The position numbers and the translations under genes were made by a program. Positions 42,865-54,200 of a DNA stretch of 64,000 nt are shown one piece after another. How positions within the stretch are numbered: the stretch's first letter is position 1; each line of letters begins with the position of its first letter. The stretch is taken from positions 62,001-126,000 of the forward strand of contig CAURGH010000002.1 of assembly GCA_963524305.1 (NCBI GenBank), given 5' to 3'. This DNA comes from JABCPH02 sp963524305 (GTDB lineage Bacteria; Fusobacteriota; Fusobacteriia; Fusobacteriales; Leptotrichiaceae). The notes beneath the pieces were generated by a model. That model ran no database searches and was not told where the DNA came from. It worked only from the letters and a program-made list of their open reading frames with translations.

Positions 42865-42881
42865 AATGTATAATAAATGTA
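42865..42881 (+). promoter_or_regulatory. Direct repeat at the fructose-operon start (possible FruR site)
   Basis: AATGTA at 42865-42870 and again at 42876-42881, 11 bases apart, one DNA turn, over the transcription start. TGTACA at 42878 is a short palindrome. DeoR-type repressors often bind direct repeats of this spacing, so autoregulation by the next gene is a reasonable guess. Confidence 0.35.
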
Positions 42882-42917
42882 CAATTTTAAAATATTTATA
42901 AGGTAGGAAACCAAATA

Positions 42918-43652
42918 ATGTTAGAAATAGAAAGATTTGAAAAAATTTTATTAGAATTGGAAAAAAAAGGAAGACTTTCATACCAGGAATTGGATGAACT
43001 TATAGATGTATCAAATTCAACAATCAGAAGAGATGTAGAAAAAATGTACTCAAATGGGTTGCTTACAAAGATAAAAGGTGGAGTTGCACAAATTAAAAGA
43101 TTAAATTTTGACTTGGATGTAATTGATAGATTTAATGAAAATATATCTGAGAAGAAAAAAATCGCTGAAAAAGCAGCAAAAATCATAAAAAAAGGCGATT
43201 TCATATATTTGGATGCAGGAACAACAGTTTTCTATATAATTGAAAGATTAAAAGATTTGGAAGTAACGGTTGTAACTAATGGATTAATGCATTTAGAGGA
43301 ACTGATGAAATATAAAATTAAAACAGTCGTTTTAGGTGGAGAAATAAAAGGGCAAACAGGGGCAATTATTGGTGTAGAAGCTATTAATTTCATATCTAAA
43401 TATAGATTTGACAAATGCTTTTTAGGGACTAATGGAATAAGTTTGGATACAGGATTTACGACACCAGAAGTGAATGAAGCATATTTGAAGAAAAAGGCAA
43501 TTGAATTGTCTGAAGAAAGTTTCATTTTGGCGGATAAAAGAAAATTTAATAGAGTTTCAAATATTAATTTTTCTTCGTTTAAAGAATGTAAAATAATTAC
43601 GTCAAAAGAGGCAATTAAAGAAAATAATAGATATAAAAAATATTTTTATTAA
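42918..43652 (+). CDS. fruR: DeoR-family regulator of the fructose operon
   Basis: A 244-residue DeoR-family repressor: N-terminal helix-turn-helix (LSYQELDELIDVSNSTIRRDVEKM, core VSNSTIRRDVE) and a C-terminal sugar-phosphate sensor domain with DAGTTVFYI and the late FILADKRKFN. It is followed at 21 bases by fruK, so its ligand is likely fructose 1-phosphate, as in the FruR repressors of Firmicutes. The symbol is given by context, not by sequence alone. Confidence 0.87.
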   Translation: MLEIERFEKILLELEKKGRLSYQELDELIDVSNSTIRRDVEKMYSNGLLTKIKGGVAQIKRLNFDLDVIDRFNENISEKKKIAEKAAKIIKKGDFIYLDAGTTVFYIIERLKDLEVTVVTNGLMHLEELMKYKIKTVVLGGEIKGQTGAIIGVEAINFISKYRFDKCFLGTNGISLDTGFTTPEVNEAYLKKKAIELSEESFILADKRKFNRVSNINFSSFKECKIITSKEAIKENNRYKKYFY

Positions 43653-43673
43653 TAAATTTTAAGGAGGAAAGAC

Positions 43674-44591
43674 ATGATTTATACATTGACTCTAAACCCA
43701 GCGTTAGATTATGACATGTATTTGGAAAATGAATTGGAAGCAGAAAACTTGAATCTTGCAAAAGAAGTAAATTACAGAGCAGGTGGAAAGGGAATTAATG
43801 TTTCAAAAGTTTTGAAAAACTTAGGAATTGAGTCTACAGCGATAGGGTATGTTGCAGGATTTGTAGGAGATTTCATTGTGAAAGATTTACAAAAAGATGG
43901 AATAAAATCAGAATTTGTAGAATTAGATGGGATCACAAGAATTAATGTAAAAGTTAATGGAAATGACAAAGAAACAGAATTGACTGGAGTTTCGCCAAAA
44001 ATAACAGATGAAAAATTACAAGAATTAGTAAAGAAAATGGCTGACTTGAAAGATGGAGACATTTTGGTATTATCTGGAAGTATCCCTTCATCTATTAGTA
44101 ACAAAATTTATAAAGAATTATCAGAAAATGTAAAAGCAAATGTAGAAATAGTGCTTGACACAAGAGGAAACTTATTGCAGGACAATATTCATAACAATCT
44201 TTTTGTTAAACCAAATATTCATGAATTAAGAGATATGTTTGGTGAAAAATTGGAAACTAAAAAGGAAATTGTTGAAAAATGTAAATATTTCTTGGACAGA
44301 GGGGTAAAAAATGTGATTTTATCTCGTGGTGGAGATGGAGCTTTACTTGTAAATAAGAATTTTGTATTGGAAGCTAGTGTTCCAAAAGGGAAATTGATTA
44401 ATTCGATTGGAGCTGGAGATTCGATGGTAGCTGGATTTGTGGCAGGATTTGTTAAAGGAATGTCTACAGAAGATGCGTTCAAATTGGCAGTAGCTTCAGG
44501 AAGTGCGACAGCTTATTCTTATGGAATGGCAGAAAAAGATTTAGTTGATAGATTGTATAGCGAAATTGAAATTTTAAAAGAAAATTTATAA
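43674..44591 (+). CDS. fruK: 1-phosphofructokinase
   Basis: FruK phosphorylates fructose 1-phosphate, the product of PTS uptake, to the 1,6-bisphosphate. The PfkB-family signature GAGDSMVAGF is near residue 247, and the N-terminal GGKGINVSKVLKNLG is typical of hexose-phosphate kinases. The 305 residues are normal. AAGGAGG lies before the ATG. It lies between fruR and fruA, the standard order. Confidence 0.95.
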   Translation: MIYTLTLNPALDYDMYLENELEAENLNLAKEVNYRAGGKGINVSKVLKNLGIESTAIGYVAGFVGDFIVKDLQKDGIKSEFVELDGITRINVKVNGNDKETELTGVSPKITDEKLQELVKKMADLKDGDILVLSGSIPSSISNKIYKELSENVKANVEIVLDTRGNLLQDNIHNNLFVKPNIHELRDMFGEKLETKKEIVEKCKYFLDRGVKNVILSRGGDGALLVNKNFVLEASVPKGKLINSIGAGDSMVAGFVAGFVKGMSTEDAFKLAVASGSATAYSYGMAEKDLVDRLYSEIEILKENL

Positions 44592-44636
44592 AATTGTAAA
44601 ATATAGAATATAATAAAATTATAAAGTTGGAAAGAT

Positions 44637-46631
44637 ATGAGAATATCAGATTTACTAATTAAAGACAGAATAAACCTAGATGTTCAAGCAAATGACAAGC
44701 CTAGCCTTATTAGAGAACTTGCAAAATTGCATGAAAAAACAGGTGTGTTAAATGACTATGAAGGTTATGTTGAAGCATTGGAGGCTAGAGAAGCGCAAAG
44801 TTCAACAGGTATTGGTGAAGGGATTGCAATTCCTCATGCAAAAACAAAATATGTAAAAGAACCTGCACTTGCAATGGGAAGAAAAATGAGCGGAATTGAT
44901 TACCAGTCATTGGACGGTGATCCTGCAACATTATTCTTTATGATTGCTGCACCAGATGGGGCGAATAATACTCACATCGAAACATTAGCTAGACTTTCAC
45001 AATTATTATTGGATGATGATTTTAAAGCGGCTTTGGAAAAAGCTCCAACAGCAGATGCAGTTTTAGATATTATTAATAAAACAGAAGCAGAAAAATTTCC
45101 AGATGAATCTAAAAAAGAAGAAGTAAAAGAAGAACCAGTGGCTAACTCTACATCTTCAGGTGATGAACCTTATATTATTGCAGCAACAGCTTGTCCAACA
45201 GGAATTGCACATACATATATGGCAGCAGCAGCCTTGAAAAAAGCAGCTGAAGAAATGGGAGTAAAAATTAAAGTAGAAACAAATGGAGCAGATGGTAGAA
45301 AGGACATATTGACAAGTGACGACATCAAAAAAGCAAAAGGTGTTATCTTGGCAATAAATAGAAATATCGAAGTTGATAGATTTGATGGAAAACCATTGAT
45401 TCAAGTGGAAGCAAAAGAAGGAATTAATAATGCAAAAGAATTAATTCAAAAAGTTTTAGATGGAAAAGCACCTATTTTCCATGCGAGTGGTTCTTCTAAA
45501 GCTTCTTCAGGTGAAGAAGCTTCTAGTGATAAAAAAGGACTTTACAAACACTTATTAAGTGGGGTTTCTTACATGTTACCATTGGTAATAAGTGGAGGAA
45601 TTTTGATTGCGTTGGCATTTTTAGTTGATACATTGGCAGGAAATGCGAATGTTGGTGGAGGATTTGGAACAACAGCACCATTAGCGAAATTATTAATGAC
45701 AATTGGGAAAAGTGCATTTGGTTTATTCTTGCCAATATTAGGGGGATATATTGCTTTCAGTATTAGTGAACGTGCTGCATTAACTTCAGGATTAGTGGCA
45801 GGATTACTTGCAACAGAATTACCGTATTTATTAATGGGAGTAGAAAGTAAAAAAATCCCACCAACTCCAGGATTTATTGGTGCATTGATTGGTGGATTTT
45901 TAGCAGGTGTAGTAGTTAAACTTTTAATAAAAGTATTGTCAGGATTACCAAGATCATTAAATGGATTAAAAATGATTTTATTATATCCAGTATTATCAGT
46001 ATTAATAACAGGAACAATAATGTGGGTAGTCGTTAATCCAATAGCTACTTTCATAAATGTTTGGTTAAATAACGGGTTATCTTCAATGCAAGGAGCAAGT
46101 GCAATATTATTAGGAGCAATATTAGGTGGAATGATGTCAGTAGATATGGGTGGACCTATAAACAAAGTAGCATATGTATTTGGAACAGGAACATTGACAG
46201 CAGCAACAATGACTTCAGGAGGAACTTTCTCAATGGCAGCAGTTATGGCTGGAGGAATGGTACCGCCTATCGCAATTGCATTAGCATCAACAATATTTAA
46301 AAATAAATTTACTGAACAAGAAAGAGAAGCAGGACTTACAAACTACATCATGGGATTTTCGTTCATTACAGAAGGTGCAATTCCTTATGCAGCAGCAGAT
46401 CCTACAAGGGTAATACCAGCAAGTGTTGTAGGTTCAGCAGTAGCTGGAGCTTTAATTGGATTATTCAGAGTTAAAATACCAGCACCTCATGGAGGAATTT
46501 TGGTAATGGGATTAAGTAAGACTGCAAATGGTGGAAATGGATTCTTCTTATATTTGTTTGCAGTTATAATTGGTGCGATTGTATCAGCAATATTATTAGG
46601 ATTATTAAAGAAGAAAGTAGATGAAAAATAG
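44637..46631 (+). CDS. fruA: Fructose PTS enzyme IIABC
   Basis: A 664-residue three-domain PTS permease. EIIA carries the phosphorylated H67 in GIAIPHAKT. EIIB carries C186 in TACPTGIAHT. EIIC, from about residue 305, has around nine membrane segments. Fructose enters as fructose 1-phosphate, with phosphate supplied by enzyme I (encoded at 9.2 kb) through HPr. The linkers between domains are rich in S, E and A. The Shine-Dalgarno (TTGGAAAG) is weak and unusually close to the ATG. A, B and C in one chain is common in Firmicutes and Fusobacteria. Confidence 0.95.
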   Translation: MRISDLLIKDRINLDVQANDKPSLIRELAKLHEKTGVLNDYEGYVEALEAREAQSSTGIGEGIAIPHAKTKYVKEPALAMGRKMSGIDYQSLDGDPATLFFMIAAPDGANNTHIETLARLSQLLLDDDFKAALEKAPTADAVLDIINKTEAEKFPDESKKEEVKEEPVANSTSSGDEPYIIAATACPTGIAHTYMAAAALKKAAEEMGVKIKVETNGADGRKDILTSDDIKKAKGVILAINRNIEVDRFDGKPLIQVEAKEGINNAKELIQKVLDGKAPIFHASGSSKASSGEEASSDKKGLYKHLLSGVSYMLPLVISGGILIALAFLVDTLAGNANVGGGFGTTAPLAKLLMTIGKSAFGLFLPILGGYIAFSISERAALTSGLVAGLLATELPYLLMGVESKKIPPTPGFIGALIGGFLAGVVVKLLIKVLSGLPRSLNGLKMILLYPVLSVLITGTIMWVVVNPIATFINVWLNNGLSSMQGASAILLGAILGGMMSVDMGGPINKVAYVFGTGTLTAATMTSGGTFSMAAVMAGGMVPPIAIALASTIFKNKFTEQEREAGLTNYIMGFSFITEGAIPYAAADPTRVIPASVVGSAVAGALIGLFRVKIPAPHGGILVMGLSKTANGGNGFFLYLFAVIIGAIVSAILLGLLKKKVDEK

Positions 46632-46704
46632 ATTTTATGTTACTTTGAGGATGTTAAAAAAATGTATTAAAATAATATCTAAATAGAATATAGGAGAGAA
46701 AAAA

Positions 46705-46962
46705 ATGAGTGACAAAAACTTAAAAATCATAGGATGGATTGGAACAGCCCTTTCAGTAATAATGTATGTATCATATGTTCCTCAAATAATGGGGAATTTA
46801 CAAGGACATAAGACATTTTTCTTACAACCTTTAGCTGCAACAATTAACTGTGCAATATGGACAAGCTATGGACTTTTGAAAAAAGAAAAAGATTATCCAT
46901 TGTCAGCTGCAAATTTACCAGGAGTAATTTTTGGATTTTTAGCAACAGTTACAGCATTTTAA
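46705..46962 (+). CDS. SemiSWEET sugar transporter
   Basis: An 85-residue protein with three membrane helices and the PQ-loop motif YVPQI in helix one, matching bacterial SemiSWEETs, which dimerise to carry sugars down their gradient. The conserved asparagine in TINCAIWTSYG and the C-terminal GVIFGFLATVTA fit the family. It is about 75 bases after fruA, with TTGAGG and TAAAAT boxes 17 bases apart (46645-46673) as a weak possible promoter of its own. Sucrose is a known substrate of relatives; what this one carries is unknown. A terminator follows. Confidence 0.88.
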   Translation: MSDKNLKIIGWIGTALSVIMYVSYVPQIMGNLQGHKTFFLQPLAATINCAIWTSYGLLKKEKDYPLSAANLPGVIFGFLATVTAF

Positions 46963-46999
46963 TGAGATAATAAATAGTTATTTGAAAAAATAAAAAAAG

Positions 47000-47033
47000 A
47001 AATCACGGTTGAGAGATTGACTGTGATTTTTTT
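47000..47033 (+). terminator. Terminator after the SemiSWEET gene
   Basis: AAATCACGGT (47000-47009) pairs with ACTGTGATTT (47020-47029) through ten pairs, one G-U, then runs into seven Ts. Confidence 0.9.
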
Positions 47034-47084
47034 GTTGAAATTGGAAATTTTATTTAAAAAATTATAAAAAAAAATAAAAAGATG

Positions 47085-47112
47085 TTGACTTTATCTATAA
47101 AAAAGGTATAAT
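47085..47112 (+). promoter_or_regulatory. Promoter for the acid phosphatase
   Basis: TTGACT (47085-47090), 16 bases, TATAAT (47107-47112). The leader is about 80 bases with an AGGAGG before the ATG. Confidence 0.7.
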
Positions 47113-47199
47113 CTTAGTGCTAAAAGGTAATAAAAGAGAAATATTTGTTATTTTGATAAGATAGTAAAAAAATTAAAAAAATATATAGGAGGAAATGTT

Positions 47200-47922
47200 A
47201 TGAAAAAGGCATTATTATTTTTATTTGCTGCATCTGTAGTATTTGCGGCAGGACCAAAAGTTCCTTATACTCACGAAGGATTCTATTCTACAGATAAAGT
47301 TCAGAAGGCTGTTCATTTTGTATCTGTTGATGACATTAAGAAAAGTTTAGAAGGGAAAGGGCCTATTAATGTAAGTTTTGATATTGATGATACATTGGTG
47401 CATTCAAGCGGTTACTTTAATTACGGGCAATATCATTTCCAAATTCCAGGAGATAAAAGAGGAGCTGCAAGTTATTTGTATAATCAAAAATTTTGGGATT
47501 ATGTTGCTGAAAACGGAGATGAACACTCAATTCCAAAACAATCTGCAAAAGATTTAATTAAGATGCATTTGGAAAGAGGAGATCACATATTTTTCATTAC
47601 AGGAAGAACAAAACATTCAAAAGATAAAAACTATACTTCAACAAAATTATCAAAAACATTGCAAAGATACTTTGATTTGCCAAAAGAAGTTTACGTAGAA
47701 TATACAGCTGATACTCCGACAGGTGGCTACAAATATGATAAATCATATTATATGAAAAAACACAATGTTTCAATTCACTACGGTGACAGCGACGATGATA
47801 TTTTAGCTGCAAGAGAATTAGGAATTCGTGGAATAAGAGTTCAAAGAGCTTACAATTCTACAAATCCTCAAAAAATGAACGGTGGATATGGAGAAGAAGT
47901 TTTAATAAATTCAGCTTGGTAG
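47200..47922 (+). CDS. aphA: Class B non-specific acid phosphatase
   Basis: A 240-residue periplasmic phosphatase of the AphA type (HAD superfamily). Signal peptide ends near VFAAG. The nucleophile motif is FDIDDTLVHSS with D61 and D63, and later motifs are FITGRTKHS and HYGDSDDDI, the metal-binding acid pair. Such enzymes release phosphate from nucleotides outside the cytoplasm, allowing nucleoside scavenging. It has its own promoter and terminator. The length and motifs agree with E. coli AphA. Confidence 0.92.
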   Translation: MKKALLFLFAASVVFAAGPKVPYTHEGFYSTDKVQKAVHFVSVDDIKKSLEGKGPINVSFDIDDTLVHSSGYFNYGQYHFQIPGDKRGAASYLYNQKFWDYVAENGDEHSIPKQSAKDLIKMHLERGDHIFFITGRTKHSKDKNYTSTKLSKTLQRYFDLPKEVYVEYTADTPTGGYKYDKSYYMKKHNVSIHYGDSDDDILAARELGIRGIRVQRAYNSTNPQKMNGGYGEEVLINSAW

Positions 47923-47968
47923 AAAAAAGTAAAAATTTTTAATTATATAATTAGGTAAATTTATTTAA

Positions 47969-47993
47969 TAAGGGAGTTTTGGCTCCCTTTTTA
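47969..47993 (+). terminator. Terminator after aphA
   Basis: AAGGGAG (47970-47976) pairs with CTCCCTT (47983-47989), followed by Ts with one A. Confidence 0.87.
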
Positions 47994-48014
47994 TTCAAAT
48001 TATAAAAAAAATTG

Positions 48015-48043
48015 TTGTAAAGAAAAGCTAAAAATGATATAAT
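48015..48043 (+). promoter_or_regulatory. Promoter for the autotransporter gene
   Basis: TTGTAA (48015-48020), 17 bases, TATAAT (48038-48043) with TG extension at 48035-48036. Transcription should start near 48050, giving a leader of about 220 bases. Confidence 0.72.
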
Positions 48044-48061
48044 GTAACACAAAGAAAAGTA

Positions 48062-48117
48062 CAATCTTGTAGGTCAATCAGTCTAAATAAATTAGTAAAA
48101 AAATTTAGATAAGATTG
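48062..48117 (+). promoter_or_regulatory. Nested hairpin in the autotransporter mRNA leader
   Basis: CAATCTT (48062-48068) pairs with AAGATTG (48111-48117), and inside it TCTAAAT (48082-48088) with ATTTAGA (48103-48109). Both stems are perfect seven-base pairs. It lies just after the predicted transcription start. It has no T-run and so is not a terminator. It could protect the long mRNA's 5' end or respond to a ligand or protein; nothing identifies it as a known riboswitch. Confidence 0.5.
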
Positions 48118-48141
48118 GCTATATTTGTGGGAAAATATCAG

Positions 48142-48158
48142 TTTGTAATTATTACAAA
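48142..48158. promoter_or_regulatory. 17-base palindrome in the autotransporter leader
   Basis: TTTGTAAT, T, ATTACAAA: a perfect palindrome about one central base. It lies about 100 bases after the predicted transcription start, so a regulator bound there would act as a roadblock. In RNA it could form only a hairpin with a very tight loop. The rest of the leader to 48258 shows nothing else clear. Confidence 0.4.
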
Positions 48159-48269
48159 AGGGAAATGAATAATTTTTTATAAATAGAAAGATTGTTAAAA
48201 GTATTAAAAAATAGTGAAAAGTTTAAATGAAATTGTTAGTAAAAAAGTAAATATTAAGAAGGAGTGGTC

Positions 48270-51200
48270 ATGAATAATAATTTGATTCAAGCAAAAAAAG
48301 ATTTGAAAGCTTTTGCTAAAAGAGCTAAGAATGTTAAATATACGGAATCGTTACTATTTTCTTATTTGGTAACAGGGTTGATTACGTTTTCTATTGGGAT
48401 AAATACATCTTCGAGTGTATTGTATGAGCGTATGAATAAAGAGCTTATAATGTCAGCAGAGCAGACGCGGAATGTAATTAAGAAAAAGAAAAAAGAAAAT
48501 GAAGAATCAGTAGAAGATTTGAATTTAGAATTGATTGAATTGATGGAACAAGGAGATCAAGTTGTAAAATCACCTTGGAGCTCTTGGCAATATGGTGTAA
48601 ATACATTTATGTCAAGTAGTAATGGTACTTATAAAGGAAGAGGAGATAAAGCTGAAAAATATCGTTATAACGGAATTTATACTCGTGGAAATTGGGCTGA
48701 AGCAGGAGTTTTATCTAGCAGAAGATATGGAGTTTCATCATTAAGTACACTAATGGATTCAAGAAATTATGGATTAGCTTCGTTATTACACGTGCAAGAA
48801 CCTGAAGTGGAAATCCAAATCATGGCAAACGTACGTCCAAAATCAGTTACAAAAGAGGAAATTACTATCAATCCTCAAATTGATATGCCAAGACCAGTGG
48901 TAAAACCAGCGATTAATTTGAATGTAACTAAACCAATAAGTGCACCAACAATATTTTTGCCAACATTAAATCCGGTTACAATAAATGTATCAAAACCAGA
49001 AAGTCCTGCAACACCAGAAGGAGTAACGGCACCTAACATTGGAATGAAGTTGCAGCCACCTACAATTTCTGTAGATATTACTGCACCAGCATTGTCAATG
49101 AAAATTGAAGCACCAAATCCATCAGCTACGGCAGTGACAATTGTTCCGCCTACAGTTTCGGAAGTTAGTGCGATTAGTGTTAAGAAGCCTTCTTCTCCGA
49201 GTGTTACACCGCCTAGTCCAAGCGTGAATACAGTATCATTTACGGTTCCGACGTTGGCAAGTTTTGGAAATACAATTCAAGGGAAAAAATCAATGTCTGG
49301 GAATCAGAATATAGATGGTCAATATAAAATGTCAAGGGATGTAAGTCCTTCAGGAACTGGAGATAATGGTGGAAGACAGAATTCCTTTGGAGAGTATATG
49401 TGGAAAGACAATAAGAAATTTACTATATCAGAGAGAACTATTTTGGATTTAGATGTTTCTCATGCGAGGGCAATTTCTTTAGATGCAGGATTACGTAAGA
49501 ATGATGGTGGTAAACATGGAAGTAGGGATTCGGCGGGAGTAATTACTTATGGTGTACAATTTTCTGTTGAAAATAATGGAGAAATTTTATTGAATGCTCC
49601 TACAACAGCTGGAATGGATATACAGGCAGATACATGGGATTATTCACAAGTAACTGCAATAAATGGTTTAACAGGTAGGATTATAGGAAATAAGACTAAT
49701 CAGGCTGCTTTATTAATTACTAATGAAAACACTTCAAGTAGTAAAAAAAATGAAATGATTTTAATTAATAAAGGTAAAATTATTATGAATAAAGATGATT
49801 CAGCTGGATTTGCAACTGATAATTTTAGACGATATCAGAATTCTAAAGGAGTTTGGGAAGAAGGGAAAAATATTGAGATTATAGCTAAAAATGAAGGAAG
49901 TATTACATTAGGTGGTAATAAAAATCATGGAATGGTAGTTGGGAAAACAGAAAATCCGTTCGTAGAGAACTCAATTTTTGAAAATATAGGAGATATTACA
50001 ATAAATGGATCGGAATCAGGAGGTATAACTTTACTAGCTGAATTGCCTAAAGGTGCTATAAACAGTGGAACAATAGCAATTAATGGAAATAATTCATTTG
50101 GACTTTATTCAGAGGCAACTGTTACGGTACCACCTCTTCCTAACCCTCCTACTACTCCAATTATAAAAAATACAGGAAATATCAACATTGAAAATGGTGC
50201 AACAGGCAGTATGGGGATAAGAGTTGGAAGTACTTCTGCAACAAACATGTTAAATGATACTGATGGGACAATAACAATTAAAAGCAGTTCAGGAACTGGT
50301 AATATTGGAATTTATTCAGGAACTGCTACAACTACTAATGCAGGAACTATAAATATAGAAAATGGGAATACAGGAATGTATTTAACAAAAACAACGACTC
50401 CAGCTTCCAATGTTAAAGATAATATAAATAGTGGAAGTATAAATGTTACAGGTTCAAATGGTTATGGAGTAATGTTAATTAAAAATGAAGCTAAATTCAA
50501 AAATAGTGGAACAATTACTGCGACAGGTGCAAATTCGATAGGATTGTATACTGAAAGTGATAGCAGTGTAAAAGATACAGTTATAAATGAGCAAGGAGCA
50601 ACTATCTCTAGTTCAAATTACCATGCAGTAGTTCAAAATGGTGGAATATTAACAAATGAAGGACTTATTTCTACAGCTTCAGGTGGAAATGTTGCACTTT
50701 ATACTAACAATGGTGGAACATTCACAAATACAAGCACAGGAGAAATAAAATCAAGCAACGGTGGAATTGCAATTTTCACAAGTGGATCTACAGGAACAGT
50801 TGAAGGAAAGATTACAGTTGGAGATTCTGCAAATGGAAATACTGGAATTGGAGTGTATTCTGATGGAAGTACAACAAGAACTACTTTCAAAGGAAGTGAT
50901 GCTAAATTGATTTTAGGAGAAGGAACTGTTGGACTTTATTCTTCTAAAGCTAGTGATTTTGAAAATGTATTTAAAATAACAAATTTAGAAACTTCAATCG
51001 GAGATAAATCGGTATTCGCCTACTTTGGAAAAACAGGAATTACAGCAGACGATACTGTAAACATAACAAACAATACACTACAAAATTTAACAGTTTCTAA
51101 AATGGGGAAAAATTCAGCTGTATTTTATGGAGCAAATGACACGACTATAAATATTGCTGATAATATTACAGCTAATAATACAAAATTCTCAAATGTCGAT

Positions 51201-54200
51201 GATTCAGCACAATTTATAGTATCAAATAAAGGTAATGTGAATATTAATTCTGGAAAAACATTGACTTCAGGATTGAAAACTACGATTTCAGGATTGAATA
51301 AAGCTGTGATAACAAATAATGGAACACTTGCATTAGCTGGAAAAGATGGTGCAATTGGGATTTATTCTAATGATTCGACAGTAACAAATAATAATGTAAT
51401 AACAACTGCAAATGATTCTTCGATTGCGATTTATGGGAAAAATGGTTCGGTGTTGAAAAATGGAGCAGCTGGACAGATAACTACTTCTGGAATTTCATCT
51501 GTTGGAATGCTTTCAGATCAAAGTACAGTAGAAAATGAAGCTGGTGGACAAATAACGACATTAGGGACTGGATCAGCAGGAATTTATGGTACAAATGATT
51601 CTACAATCAGTAATAAGGGAGCATTAACTACAAAAGCAACAGGTTCAGCAGGAATTTATGCTAATGATAGTAATGCAACGAATACTTCTGGAGCAACTAT
51701 TACTGTTGAAAAAGGTTCTTCAGCAGGAATTTATGCGATTTCAAATAAAACTAAAACAATAAAAAATGAAGGTACTATTGAAGTTGGAAATGCAGCAAAT
51801 TCGACTGAAGAAAAAAGTATTGGAATTTATGGAAAATCAACTGGAGGAACGTTAACTTTAGATAATGATAATATAATAAATATTCATAATCAAAAATCGA
51901 TAGGAATTTATGCACAAAAAGCTGGAGGAAATGTTGTTGCAAATAATAAATTGAAAATTACTTCGGATACTGGGTCTGAAGAAGCAATTGGTGTAATGGC
52001 TGAAGATGGAGCTGCTGCTAATAATACGACAAGTGGAGTTATTGAATTAAAAGGTAAGGCTTCAGTAGGAATGTATGGAAAAGGAAATTCTGCAATTACA
52101 AATGAAGGAAATGTTAAATTAACAAATACAGACCCTGCTTCAAAATCAGTGGGAATGTTAGCAAATACAGGTTCTGCTACTAATAAAGGTACTATCGAAA
52201 TGTTAGGTGGAGCTTCGGCAGGAATGCAAGGTCTTGGAGGAGCAACAATAACAAATGACGCAACAACTGGAGTAATCAAGATTAAAGGAGATGCTTCAGC
52301 AGGAATGTATACAAAAAATTCTAATTCTTCTAATGCAGGAACAATCAGTGTAGAAAGTAATAGATCAGCAGGAATTTTTGGTAGCGTGGATAATGCTGGA
52401 AATTACACAATGGATAATAATGGAATTATTAATTTGAGTGGAACTGGTAAGAAAAATTCAGCAGGAATGTATGCTGAAATTGCAAGTGGTGCTACTGGTT
52501 CAATGACAATGACAAATAATAAAAATATTACTGTAGGACAAGAAGAGTCTGCTGCTATGTATTTAAAAAATCAAGCAAGTAACCGAACGCAGGGAACTGT
52601 AATAAATGCAGCAAATGCTCAAATTGACTTGAATGCTACTAAAACAGTAGGAATTTCTGTAGAAAATGCAGTTGGTAAAAACCAAGGTGTGATTAATGTT
52701 AGCAAAGGAAGTTCAGCAGGAATGTACGGGAAAGCTGATTCTGATATTTCTAATGAAAAAACAATAAATGTAACACATGAAGGTTCAGCGGGAATGTATG
52801 CGTCAAATTCAAATGCTAAAAATACAAGTACTGGTAAAATAACAGTAAATATTTCAGGTGCAGCCTCTGGTTCAGCAGGAATGTATGGAGAATTAACTAC
52901 TGTAGCGAACAAAGATCATAGTATCGTGAATGCAGGAGAAATTGAGCTTACTGGAAATACTAAAAATGTTGGTATTTATGGAACTACGAAGGATGGAGTT
53001 TCAAATACTTTGACATTGCAAAATGATGAGAAGATAACAATTGGTTCAGGAAGTCCTCAATCTGTAGGAATATTTGCAGTTAATGGTGATACGGTAACAA
53101 CTTCTAATACTGCAGATAAATTGAAAGCGATTAACAATAAAACAATTGAAGTAAATTCAACTGAATCAATAGGGATTTCAGCTCAAAAGAGTACTGTTGA
53201 AAATAACGGAACAATTGTTATGAATAAAGATAAATCAGCAGGAATTTATGGTAAATTAAATTCAGAAGTGACTAATAAAGGATCAATCACTGCAAGTGAT
53301 GAAAAATCAGCAGGAATTTATCTTGAAGACAGTAATGCAGAAAATGTTGCAGGTGCAAATATTATTGTGAATAAAAATTTATCAGCAGGAATTTATGGTA
53401 AATTTACGGATAAATCTTTAACTGATAAAACAATAAAAAATAATGGAACGATTACTTTAAATGCAACATCTGGAAAAATTAAGAGTGCAGGAATTTATGG
53501 AGAACTTGCAGCGAATGCGGCTCATAAATTGACAATAGATAATAATGAAAAAATTAATGTAAATATGGAAGAATCTGTTGGAATACTTGCTAAAAATACT
53601 ACAGGTAATAAAAATAATTTAGTTGCTAATAATAATAAAGAAATTGATGTTAATGGTAAAAAATCTGTAGGAATGTTATCTGATAAATCTGTAATTAATA
53701 ATAATAAGAAAATACTTGTTAATGCAGAAAAAGCAACAGGAATGTATGGAGAAAATGGATCGGAAATATCAAATGCTAATAATGCAGAAATTGAAATTAC
53801 GGCAACTGGTAAGAGTGGAACAGGAATTTATGCAACTGGGGCAAATACAACAGGTACAAACAATGGGAAAATTACAATAAGCGGAGAAAAAGGAACAGGA
53901 ATGTTTGCAAATGCTCAAGCGGCAATAACAAATAATTCTGAAATAATAGGAAATGTAAAATCAGTAATTGGAATGTATGGTTCTGATAATGGAACAACAG
54001 TAAAAAATGCAAATGGTGGTAAAATTGCATTATCTGGAGAAAAATCAACAGGAATATATGCTCAAGATGATTCTGTAGCAGAAAATGCAGGAGAAATTAC
54101 ATTAAAACAAAGTGCTAAAAATTCAGTAGGAATGTTTGGTTCTGCTAGTGCTGGAAAGAAAATTAATTTAACAAATGCTGCTTCTACAGGAACAATTAAT

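Noticed and set aside
45569..46165. Long minus-strand open frame of 198 codons opposite fruA
   Set aside because: It lies wholly within the membrane domain of fruA, its protein is a low-complexity shadow rich in P, N and I, and it has no ribosome site.
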